Below, piece by piece: positions 25,127 to 31,479 of a stretch of 38,731 bases of DNA; the stretch's first letter is position 1, and every line of letters begins with the position of its first letter. Source of the DNA: Bacteroidota bacterium (GTDB taxonomy: Bacteria; Bacteroidota; Bacteroidia; CAILMK01; JAAYUY01); assembly GCA_016776505.1 (NCBI GenBank), contig JADHTG010000027.1, positions 1-38,731 of the forward strand, in the 5' to 3' direction. Below the pieces are notes generated by a model. That model was not told the origin of the DNA. It ran no database searches and worked only from the letters and a program-made list of their open reading frames with translations. The position numbers and the translations under genes are program-made.

Positions 25127-25219
25127 TTATTTCCTCTTCTTATGTCTGTTTTTCCTAAGCCTCTTCTTTCTCTTATGAGTGGCAATCTTATGTCTTTTCC
25201 TCTTTTTACCGCTTGGCAT
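25127..25219 (-). CDS. 30-residue AURKAIP1/COX24-domain basic protein (ribosome-associated)
   Basis: A hand translation from the ATG at 25219 to the TAA at 25127 gives a 30-residue protein starting MPSGKKRKRHK, with 11 Lys, 7 Arg and 3 His, i.e. 21 of 30 residues basic. The tract MPSGKKRKRHKxATHKRKK is characteristic of the tiny Bacteroidota proteins annotated AURKAIP1/COX24, related to the C-terminal part of the mitochondrial small-subunit ribosomal protein mS38. It most likely binds rRNA. It sits between HU and RNase G, a setting shared with many relatives. TACCTTTG at 25254-25261 is a plausible -7 element, and an HU terminator separates it from HU. It is short enough that most gene finders miss it. 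Confidence 0.88.
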   Translation of the reverse strand: MPSGKKRKRHKIATHKRKKRLRKNRHKKRK

Positions 25220-25253
25220 ATATTTTATATTATTTAATCATATTTTTATGAAT

Positions 25254-25261
25254 CAAAGGTA
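25254..25261 (-). promoter_or_regulatory. Candidate -7 element TACCTTTG for the 30-aa basic protein and RNase G
   Basis: The minus strand reads TACCTTTG, identical to the -7 of the zinc-ribbon promoter, 34 bases upstream of the ATG at 25219 and downstream of the HU terminator. No TTTG lies 17 bases upstream. Confidence 0.5.
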
Positions 25262-25325
25262 GAAAGCTACTCATACCACATGATTGGATTGATCACGTTA
25301 CTATCCCATCCTACCATTTAACCAT

Positions 25326-25359
25326 AAAAAGATTAGTTCCAATTAATTTGAAACTAATC
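25326..25359 (-). terminator. Intrinsic terminator of the HU gene
   Basis: Minus-strand hairpin with arms GATTAGTT and AACTAATC (25352-25359 and 25331-25338), further extended by an inner CAA/TTG pairing, followed by UUUUU (25326-25330). It ends the HU transcript about 36 bases after its stop. Confidence 0.8.
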
Positions 25360-25394
25360 CATTCTTATTTTTTATTCAAATTGCTAAAACCTGA

Positions 25395-25682
25395 TTAGGC
25401 TTTAACATTTTCTTTTACTTTAGAAGCAAATGATTTGGAAGGCTTGAAATAAGGTATGAAATGCGCAGGCACAACAATGGAAGTGTTTTTAGTAATATTT
25501 CTTCCTATCTTCTGGGCTCTTTTCTTAAGAGTGAAGCTACCGAATCCTCTGAAATAGACGTTTTCACCTTGTATGAGTGAATCCTTTACGATATCAAAAA
25601 AGACTTCAACAACTTCTTTAACGTCTCTTTTTTCTAATCCAGTTTTCTTGGAGATTTGAGAAACAACGTCAGTTTTTATCAC
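25395..25682 (-). CDS. HU/IHF-family DNA-bending protein
   Basis: A 95-residue nucleoid protein. It begins MIKTDVVSQISKKTGL with the usual helix-turn-helix dimer base, has VVEVFFDIVKDSLIQGENVYFRGFGSFTLKKRAQKIGRN (the FRGFGSF beta-arm hinge and GRN pattern of HU/IHF), and ends with the ITKNTSIVVPAHFIPYFKPSKSF arm that includes the intercalating Pro region. Length and motifs are normal. It binds and bends DNA as a dimer. The gene has its own -7 element at 25723 and intrinsic terminator at 25326, so it is monocistronic. Whether it is a classical HU or an IHF-like paralogue cannot be told from one copy. Confidence 0.96.
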   Translation of the reverse strand: MIKTDVVSQISKKTGLEKRDVKEVVEVFFDIVKDSLIQGENVYFRGFGSFTLKKRAQKIGRNITKNTSIVVPAHFIPYFKPSKSFASKVKENVKA

Positions 25683-25722
25683 AATATTCTCTTTTTACTT
25701 GTTAAACAATTAGTTCGAGCTG

Positions 25723-25730
25723 CAAAAATA
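25723..25730 (-). promoter_or_regulatory. -7 element TATTTTTG of the HU promoter
   Basis: The minus strand reads TATTTTTGCA, matching TAnnTTTG, 40 bases before the HU ATG. TATTTTTGCA is repeated exactly at the tRNA-Asp promoter. The -33 position reads TTAAT, without a clear TTTG. Confidence 0.55.
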
Positions 25731-25894
25731 GATTAATTATAAAAACCATTAACAGAAAAATATTTTTTTTTCACGAAAACTTTATTCTATACTGATTTAT
25801 AGAATCTTCTCACTCACAATATGTTGAAGCCGGAAATCAGGATTGAGAACTCTCAGTACACATTTATATATTTTTTACATTCCTGTTTAGCCCA

Positions 25895-25902
25895 TAAATT
25901 TG
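25895..25902 (+). promoter_or_regulatory. Candidate promoter TTTA-N17-TAAATTTG for yaaA
   Basis: TAAATTTG matches TAnnTTTG, and a TTTA at 25874-25877 lies 17 bases upstream, one mismatch from TTTG. The ATG at 25944 follows after 41 bases. Confidence 0.5.
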
Positions 25903-25943
25903 TGTTCAAATAGTCGGACTTTTTTTTATCCTAATTTGACGAC

Positions 25944-26708
25944 ATGTTAGTTATTATTTCTCCTTCAAAAAATCTAAACGAAAAATCAGGCAGGATGGTC
26001 ACCCCTTTTTCTATACCTCTGTTTTATCGTGATGCAAAAAAATTAATCAATATCCTTAAAAAACTGAACGTTCAGGACATCATCAGCTTAATGGAAATCA
26101 GTCCTAAATTAGCTGAACTAAATGTCATTCGCTATAAGCAATTCAAAATTCCTTTTACGACAGAAAATGCAAAACAAGCAATTTTTCTTTTTAGTGGAGA
26201 TGTATACCAAACGCTTAAAGCATCCGAACTGAAAGATGAAGACATCTATTTTGCAAATGACCATCTCAGGATATTATCCGGACTTTATGGCTTGCTCAAA
26301 CCATTGGATTTAATTCAAGCTTACCGCTTAGAAATGGGTATTCAGCTTGCACATGCGAAAGGAAACAATTTGTATTCATTTTGGGGAAATAAGATCACAA
26401 AAGAAATTAATAAACATTTTAATACAGGCAATTCTTCTGTTTTGATCAACCTGGCTTCCAAAGAATATGCCCTTTCGATTGATTTTAAGAAAATCAAAGC
26501 AAAGGTCATTACACCCCATTTCAGAGAATTTCGAAATGGAAAACTCATGTTCCTCAGCTTCAATGCAAAAAAAGCCAGAGGCCTGATGACTCGCTATATA
26601 ATTGAAAATCGAATAAGCAGTCCTGAGGAATTAAAACTTTTTAACATAGCAGGCTATTATTTTGATGAAAAACTATCATCAGCTGATGAATGGTTTTTTA
26701 TGAGGTAA
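25944..26708 (+). CDS. yaaA: Peroxide stress resistance protein YaaA (DUF328/UPF0246)
   Basis: A 254-residue cytoplasmic protein of the YaaA family, at its usual length. Family signatures are MLVIISPSKNLNE at the start, LMEISPKLAELNVIRYKQF, AIFLFSGDVYQTLKA, FANDHLRILSGLYGLLKPLDLIQAYRLEMG (the most conserved block), YSFWGNKITKEIN, LINLASKEYALSID, and ARGLMTRYIIENRI with the terminal FNIAGYYFDEKLSS. In E. coli YaaA limits intracellular iron and protects DNA from peroxide; it binds DNA through a helix-hairpin-helix-like region. No regulator site (for example OxyR) is recognised upstream. Confidence 0.95.
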   Translation: MLVIISPSKNLNEKSGRMVTPFSIPLFYRDAKKLINILKKLNVQDIISLMEISPKLAELNVIRYKQFKIPFTTENAKQAIFLFSGDVYQTLKASELKDEDIYFANDHLRILSGLYGLLKPLDLIQAYRLEMGIQLAHAKGNNLYSFWGNKITKEINKHFNTGNSSVLINLASKEYALSIDFKKIKAKVITPHFREFRNGKLMFLSFNAKKARGLMTRYIIENRISSPEELKLFNIAGYYFDEKLSSADEWFFMR

Positions 26709-26765
26709 TAAAACGGTAGATTTTGTAAATTAGCCTTTTATATTAAATCCACTCATAGGAAAATA

Positions 26766-27311
26766 ATGAAAAAAATTCTATTGGTTCTATTGATCACTTC
26801 TCTGTACATTTCAATAAGTGCTCAAAATCTTGACAAATTAACTCTCTCAAATGACCGGGTTATCATGTGTACAGTTAAACAGATTAGCAAGGATGTCATC
26901 TATTATAAAATAGAAGATGAAAGGGGTCAGATTGATAACTACAGCATTCCTTTTGATGATGTGTTGGTTCTTGAGACTGATAACAAGTTTATCAGCGAAA
27001 AATTTATGGAGATCAAAGTGGATAAAAGTATTCCTGCGCGAATTGAAATGCAAAAATCAACCTTGTTTTTTGTGGGGGGAGCTATTTTAGGAATAAGCGG
27101 TATCACATTGTGGAGCTGGGCAGAATCCAGCAAGAATCCACCCCGTAACCACGGACAAATAAGCACAGCCGGAATTGCATTGACAACAGCCGGAGTCGGA
27201 CTTGCAGTTTTAGGAATTCTGAAGTTAAAAAAAGCAGGTGATAAACTCACCGATAAAACCTACTATTTCGGACCCACCAATGAAGGGCTTGGCTTTGTAT
27301 ATACATTTTAA
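26766..27311 (+). CDS. Unknown exported small protein with glycine-rich membrane hairpin
   Basis: A 181-residue protein with a signal peptide ending near SISAQ (residues 1-20). Residues about 21-75 look like a small beta domain (LTLSNDRVIMCTVKQISKD...YYKIEDERGQ), resembling SH3-like or OB-like lipoprotein-associated domains with no clear family. Two hydrophobic, glycine-rich stretches follow (LFFVGGAILGISGITLWSWA and ISTAGIALTTAGVGLAVLGI), so it may be membrane-embedded through a hairpin. It lies between yaaA (57 bases) and the EGF-domain gene (65 bases). I do not recognise the family. Confidence 0.65.
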   Translation: MKKILLVLLITSLYISISAQNLDKLTLSNDRVIMCTVKQISKDVIYYKIEDERGQIDNYSIPFDDVLVLETDNKFISEKFMEIKVDKSIPARIEMQKSTLFFVGGAILGISGITLWSWAESSKNPPRNHGQISTAGIALTTAGVGLAVLGILKLKKAGDKLTDKTYYFGPTNEGLGFVYTF

Positions 27312-27376
27312 TCTCAATTCATCGAAAAAGTGTAAATTGCATTTTCATAGCAATTAACCAAATTAAAAATAACAAA

Positions 27377-27970
27377 ATGAAGTGGAAATTTATCCTTTTA
27401 TTAATCATAGTCTCTGGATTGATCTTTTTAACATTCCAAAACTGTAAAGATGGAAATAACGCCGACCCATGTGAAGGGGTAACATGTTTGAACGGGGGTA
27501 ATTGTGTGGATGGTTTTTGTATTTGTCCGGAGGGTTACACCGGCACCAGCTGTGAGCTGCAGGTAACGCCACAAGAAATTCTGATTAAAAAGTTTGAGAT
27601 CAATGAATATCCTGCCACCAATGGAGGAAATTCCTGGGATACGCATGATGGACCGGACATGTATATTAAAGTGATGCAGGGCACCAGCTTAATTTATAGA
27701 TTCCATAAAACCATAATTAATGCAGTGGATGGCAATATATACAGCATGATTCCATTGCCTGCTCAAAAGCCTTCGCTTAATCCGGACTTATATTATACTC
27801 TGGAGCTATGGGATGATGATTCAGAGCAGGGAACAAACGATCAGAAAATTCAGACCACGATAAAATTTAAACCATACGAGAGCAATAATCATTTCCCGGA
27901 TACCATTAATGTGAAAAGTTACCTTTGGGATATGGATATTAGCCTGTACCTGGAATATGTTCACCAATAG
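27377..27970 (+). CDS. Envelope protein with one EGF-like domain and C2-like beta domain
   Basis: A 197-residue protein. A hydrophobic N-terminus (residues 4-19) is followed by TFQNC, with Cys at residue 23, which may be a relaxed lipobox. Residues 32-59 form an EGF-like module with six Cys in the canonical order: C32, C37, C43, C48, C50 and C59 (NGGNCVDGFCICPEGYTG). The rest is a beta-rich domain rich in Asp and aromatic residues (SWDTHDGPDMYIKVMQGTSL, YYTLELWDDDSEQG), resembling a calcium-binding C2 domain. EGF-like modules are uncommon in bacteria but recur in Bacteroidota surface proteins. Cell-surface binding is likely; partner unknown. Confidence 0.72.
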   Translation: MKWKFILLLIIVSGLIFLTFQNCKDGNNADPCEGVTCLNGGNCVDGFCICPEGYTGTSCELQVTPQEILIKKFEINEYPATNGGNSWDTHDGPDMYIKVMQGTSLIYRFHKTIINAVDGNIYSMIPLPAQKPSLNPDLYYTLELWDDDSEQGTNDQKIQTTIKFKPYESNNHFPDTINVKSYLWDMDISLYLEYVHQ

Positions 27971-28124
27971 AAACATGATCAAGACTTAAGGAAAGCCTCA
28001 TTTTCTTTAAAAGGTCATACCTGCAATCAGGTTTCTTTTATGCTGACAATATAAAGTTCGAGTTGAATTTATACATTCGCTAGCAATGCTCATACATGCG
28101 TTTAAATTTTGATTTGCATCTAAT

Positions 28125-29423
28125 ATGAAGAATCTGATATTTTTATTTCTGTTTCAAGCAGGCATTCTAAGTGCATATTCCCAGACTTTTTATGAAACCA
28201 AGTTCCTGGACGAATCCGGTAATTTCTACACTGGTTTTATGGTCTATTACAGCGAGAATAACTGCTATATGAGGATTGCTTTTGACCTGGAGGGGCACTA
28301 CCATGTAGTTCATGTGGAATATGAATCGATAACAGCTGAAGAAGATGGAGTCAACTATTTATTCCTTTTGGGAATGAACCCCTTTTATATAACTGATAGC
28401 TTTGGTTACACCTACGAACCGGAGCATTTTGTCTGGATTTGGGACCGTTCTGAAACGACTGAAAAGCCTTATTATACAACAGATCCGGATTTTAACATAG
28501 AAAATATATATGAAGTTGAATATTTTGATGAGCTGGATCTTAGCGAATTGTCAGAGCAATACCTGAGGGGATTCTATGCTGAAGATGATCCGGATTATTT
28601 AAGTTTCATAAAAGTATTTAATAAGCCCGAAGAGGATACCATCATTACGAATTACGACATCCAGCCTGTAATACATTTATTCATGGTGGCTAATACTTCA
28701 ATTGGGGATATTGGCAAAAGCTGTGAAATTGATAAATACAATATATTAAGTGAATTTGAAGGCATTGCAGGAGCACTGAATATTGATTTGAAGAAATACA
28801 TCATTTCAGGTAAAGAATTTTCTAAAAAAAATCTCATAAAAACGATGCAGTCTATTATTCCAAATTCTGAGGATATCGTGTTTTTTATATATTCGGGACA
28901 TGGATTTCGATGGAATGACCAGGATGATTATTATCCTCAATTAGATCTGAGAAATAATAATTACCAGGACCTGAATACAGAAACTTCATTAAGTCTTTCA
29001 GCCATTTACAATGCATTCATTGCAAAAGGGGCCCGATTGACTTTCATATTAGGAGACTGCTGTAATTCGGAAGTTGGAATAAAACAAACAACTAATTCCA
29101 GTTTCCTGGCAACAAAATCAAACCGAAACTACAACAAACAATATCTTTCAAAATTGTTTTTTGACTATTCGGGAAGTTTAATTGCTACGGCTGCCAGTCC
29201 CGGTGAATACTCCTGGAGCAATGGGGTAAATGGTGGATTTTTTACAAGTAGTTTCTTGCAGGCTATCCGGGAAGAGATCAGCATCCTGAATGATGATGTA
29301 CCTGATTGGGATGAATTAGTGGACAACACATTGAGAATTGCCAAACAAAAAACATCCCCTTCTAACTGCCCTGTTTGCAGCGCACAAAATGGATTAAAAT
29401 ATTCAAAAATTACGAGTGAATAA
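28125..29423 (+). CDS. Secreted caspase-fold (metacaspase-like, peptidase C14) protein
   Basis: A 432-residue protein with a cleavable signal peptide (residues 1-20, ending SAYSQ). Residues about 20-175 are a beta/aromatic-rich domain of unknown type. From about residue 180 the caspase p20-like fold is seen: LFMVANTSIGDIG, FEGIAGALNIDLKKYIISG, DIVFFIYSGHGFRW with catalytic H259, and LTFILGDCCNSEVG with catalytic C313 (the DxC context of metacaspases), then SLIATAASPGEYSW and GGFFTSSFLQAI, the usual late C14 segment. A short Cys-containing tail (NCPVCSAQNG) ends it. It is exported without a T9SS sorting domain, so probably periplasmic or surface-associated. Specificity is expected after Arg/Lys but not shown. 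Confidence 0.85.
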   Translation: MKNLIFLFLFQAGILSAYSQTFYETKFLDESGNFYTGFMVYYSENNCYMRIAFDLEGHYHVVHVEYESITAEEDGVNYLFLLGMNPFYITDSFGYTYEPEHFVWIWDRSETTEKPYYTTDPDFNIENIYEVEYFDELDLSELSEQYLRGFYAEDDPDYLSFIKVFNKPEEDTIITNYDIQPVIHLFMVANTSIGDIGKSCEIDKYNILSEFEGIAGALNIDLKKYIISGKEFSKKNLIKTMQSIIPNSEDIVFFIYSGHGFRWNDQDDYYPQLDLRNNNYQDLNTETSLSLSAIYNAFIAKGARLTFILGDCCNSEVGIKQTTNSSFLATKSNRNYNKQYLSKLFFDYSGSLIATAASPGEYSWSNGVNGGFFTSSFLQAIREEISILNDDVPDWDELVDNTLRIAKQKTSPSNCPVCSAQNGLKYSKITSE

Positions 29424-29532
29424 TGTGGGTGTATATAACTAATAGAGGGAAAGGATACATTCTGACTATAAAATGAAAATTTAATTGCACAAAAAACCCT
29501 TAAAACTTATCTTTTTTATTAATAATGACATG

Positions 29533-29562
29533 AAAAAGAAGAAGCCCTGATTTCTCAGAGCT
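29533..29562 (-). terminator. Intrinsic terminator of tRNA-Asp
   Basis: On the minus strand AGCTCTGA, loop GAAA, TCAGGGCT (complement of 29562-29543) forms an 8-base stem with one G-U pair and a GNRA-type tetraloop, followed by TCTTCTTTTT. It starts only five bases after the tRNA discriminator base. Confidence 0.85.
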
Positions 29563-29567
29563 TTAAG

Positions 29568-29641
29568 CGGTCCGGACGGGACTCGAACCCGCGACCCCAT
29601 GCGTGACAGGCATGTATTCTAACCAACTGAACTACCGGACC
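29568..29641 (-). tRNA. tRNA-Asp (GTC)
   Basis: Minus-strand cloverleaf of 74 bases: acceptor GGTCCGG pairs with CCGGACC, D arm GTTCAGTTGGTTAGAAT, anticodon arm CATGC-CTGTCAC-GCATG with anticodon GTC, T arm GCGGGTTCGAGTCCCG, and discriminator G73, the Asp identity base. No 3' CCA is encoded. It has its own promoter and terminator and is divergent from the pseudokinase-like gene at 29747. Confidence 0.97.
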
Positions 29642-29681
29642 AATATATTTTTGCTGCCTGTAAGCGTTTTTATTAGAGGTG

Positions 29682-29710
29682 CAAAAATAGACTAATTTTT
29701 AATTCTCAAC
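29682..29710 (-). promoter_or_regulatory. Promoter GTTG-N17-TATTTTTG of tRNA-Asp
   Basis: The minus strand has GTTG (complement of 29707-29710), 17 bases, then TATTTTTGCA (from complement of 29682-29689). Spacing is identical to the lipoprotein and zinc-ribbon promoters, with one mismatch in the -33. The tRNA 5' end is 40 bases downstream. Confidence 0.7.
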
Positions 29711-29746
29711 AATTATTTCGATTATAATTTCGTTTATTCATTTGCC

Positions 29747-31246
29747 ATGTACTTGCATGGTTTATTGCATGATTCTATTTTTGTTACGTTTAACCAGCCT
29801 ATGAATTTACTTGAGAGCGATCTATACGTGATTAGCTGCTTTGTATTTGCCAAACAAGCCGATGTGTATGTGTTGGATCCTGGAAAAAAATGCATACCCA
29901 ACTTAAAAAGCAGTTTGCATTTCGTGAGACAACGAAATGAAGTAAACAAACTGGCCAAATTGAACAAATCCTATTTCCTGATCAACCTTTCAGGTGCAAA
30001 TACATTTAGCTTCCCGCTCGATTTTTCTAAAATTGAAGGACTCATTTCATTTAACAGGAACCTGGAAACCTCAACGGATTATTTCCATACCCTTCTCCAT
30101 TATCACACAGACGGAAATGACCGGATTAAATGGATCTTATCAGAACATCATAAAAAGGCTGATTTCATGGCAGATACGGACCATTCTAAAAGCCTGGTGG
30201 ATGTAAATAATTTTTTTGCTGTAATTCCCTATGTTTTCCATTTTCTGCGCCTCAAACTAGGCTTTACAGGAAGTGTGGCAAAAGGCAAAATACAGGTGTT
30301 GCTAAAAGAAAGATACCTTTTTTCATTTCTTGCGGATCATCCCTTTGATAGTTTTTCTGTAAACATCAGGCCTGCATTCAGTAGCGGCCTGGTTCATGCT
30401 CGTTTCTTTCAAACAAACAGGTGGATCTTTTCCGCAAAAAGAGGATTTAGTACAGAGGGAAGAAAACGACTTAGCAATGAACATCGGATTTTACAACTAT
30501 TAAATAAAAACAAATTCAATCAATTGGAATTGCCTGTATCCAGTGAACATCCAGACGGATTTTTGCTGCAATTCAATTCCACTTTCCGGCAATTAGATTA
30601 TTTTGGAATTCAAAAACTCATTAATAAAAAATTTATACATGCTGTATTTGAATATATCAACCTGGGACATCAAAGCCTTGAGATAAAAAGCCTTTTAAAA
30701 AAAACCAGGATTAATGAAATACTTGAACACTTAAAATCTGTTATTGAAAAGAAGAAATTCCCCCGGGGATTAAGCATTATTAATTATGTCAGGGTCTATC
30801 AGGAGCTGGTGCTTATCATGAACAGCATGAACATCCATCAAAAAATCCCGGCTTCTGTAGTTAACTATGATCTGACGCCTGCTTTTATCGGCTACTCCAA
30901 AGAAAAAATACATCTATTAAAGTGGGAAAATGCCGAACTGGCACATCCTCTTTTATTTGACCTTTTTGAATACTCATTTGCTTATATTGAGGATTTTGAG
31001 GCCCCTGAGGTTGAATACCTTATAAACGATCTGGAAGTCCTGAAATATTCATCCCAGGTAGAGGAATTAATCCAAAAAACAGGGATGGACTTCAATTTAC
31101 ACCTTCGGTTATTCGCCCTTTTGCGCTTAAGCCCCGCATTGATCTTGTTTTTAAATAAAAGTGTTGTGCCACCTGAAAACAATATCAAACTGTATGTCTG
31201 GGCCAGGTTCTTTGAAAGCTTAAAATTAGTTAAAAAGCAATCCTGA
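29747..31246 (+). CDS. APH/choline-kinase-fold protein with degenerate catalytic motifs (probable pseudokinase)
   Basis: A 499-residue soluble protein. Residues 1-190 resemble no family I know. From about residue 200 it fits the aminoglycoside-phosphotransferase-type kinase fold found in some capsule-linked proteins: WIFSAKRGF with K231 in the beta-3 lysine position, SNEHRILQLL with E245 as its partner, and VVNYDLTPAFIGYS at the catalytic loop. Relatives read HGDxTPWN there; this protein has N373 for His and F380 for the metal-binding Asn, but keeps D375. In the following LLKWENAELAHPLLFDLFEY the metal-binding Asp of the DWE motif is K392. Both metal ligands are therefore missing. The loop similarity was judged by eye, so the family call is moderate. 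The gene is divergent from tRNA-Asp. Confidence 0.6.
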   Translation: MYLHGLLHDSIFVTFNQPMNLLESDLYVISCFVFAKQADVYVLDPGKKCIPNLKSSLHFVRQRNEVNKLAKLNKSYFLINLSGANTFSFPLDFSKIEGLISFNRNLETSTDYFHTLLHYHTDGNDRIKWILSEHHKKADFMADTDHSKSLVDVNNFFAVIPYVFHFLRLKLGFTGSVAKGKIQVLLKERYLFSFLADHPFDSFSVNIRPAFSSGLVHARFFQTNRWIFSAKRGFSTEGRKRLSNEHRILQLLNKNKFNQLELPVSSEHPDGFLLQFNSTFRQLDYFGIQKLINKKFIHAVFEYINLGHQSLEIKSLLKKTRINEILEHLKSVIEKKKFPRGLSIINYVRVYQELVLIMNSMNIHQKIPASVVNYDLTPAFIGYSKEKIHLLKWENAELAHPLLFDLFEYSFAYIEDFEAPEVEYLINDLEVLKYSSQVEELIQKTGMDFNLHLRLFALLRLSPALILFLNKSVVPPENNIKLYVWARFFESLKLVKKQS

Positions 31247-31290
31247 TTTTTCAAAACCTTTTCTTAATGTCATTTAATTATTTTAAACTT

Positions 31291-31320
31291 ATTCACCTTT
31301 TGTGAATGAATTAAATTCAT
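31291..31320. promoter_or_regulatory. Overlapping AT-rich palindromes upstream of the adhesin operon
   Basis: ATTCAC-CTTTT-GTGAAT (31291-31307) overlaps a perfect 15-base palindrome ATGAATTAAATTCAT (31306-31320). They lie 45 bases after the pseudokinase stop and 160 bases before the adhesin start. They could be a weak terminator or an operator; no T-tract follows. Confidence 0.35.
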
Positions 31321-31479
31321 TATAAAATGAGAATTAAACATATTTGCGTATTTCTTAGTAACTTGCGTTAGTTAAGCTATTTTGATTAAAAAGAATTTTA
31401 CTTAATAGTTTATAAAATGGTTTTAATAACCCCTGGTAACTTAGCTACTTCTAAAGGTATCAAATTAAAAATACATTTC

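Noticed and set aside
31417..31479. Upstream Met of the PKD adhesin
   Set aside because: The extra 21 residues precede a complete signal peptide starting at 31480 and include no conserved sequence.
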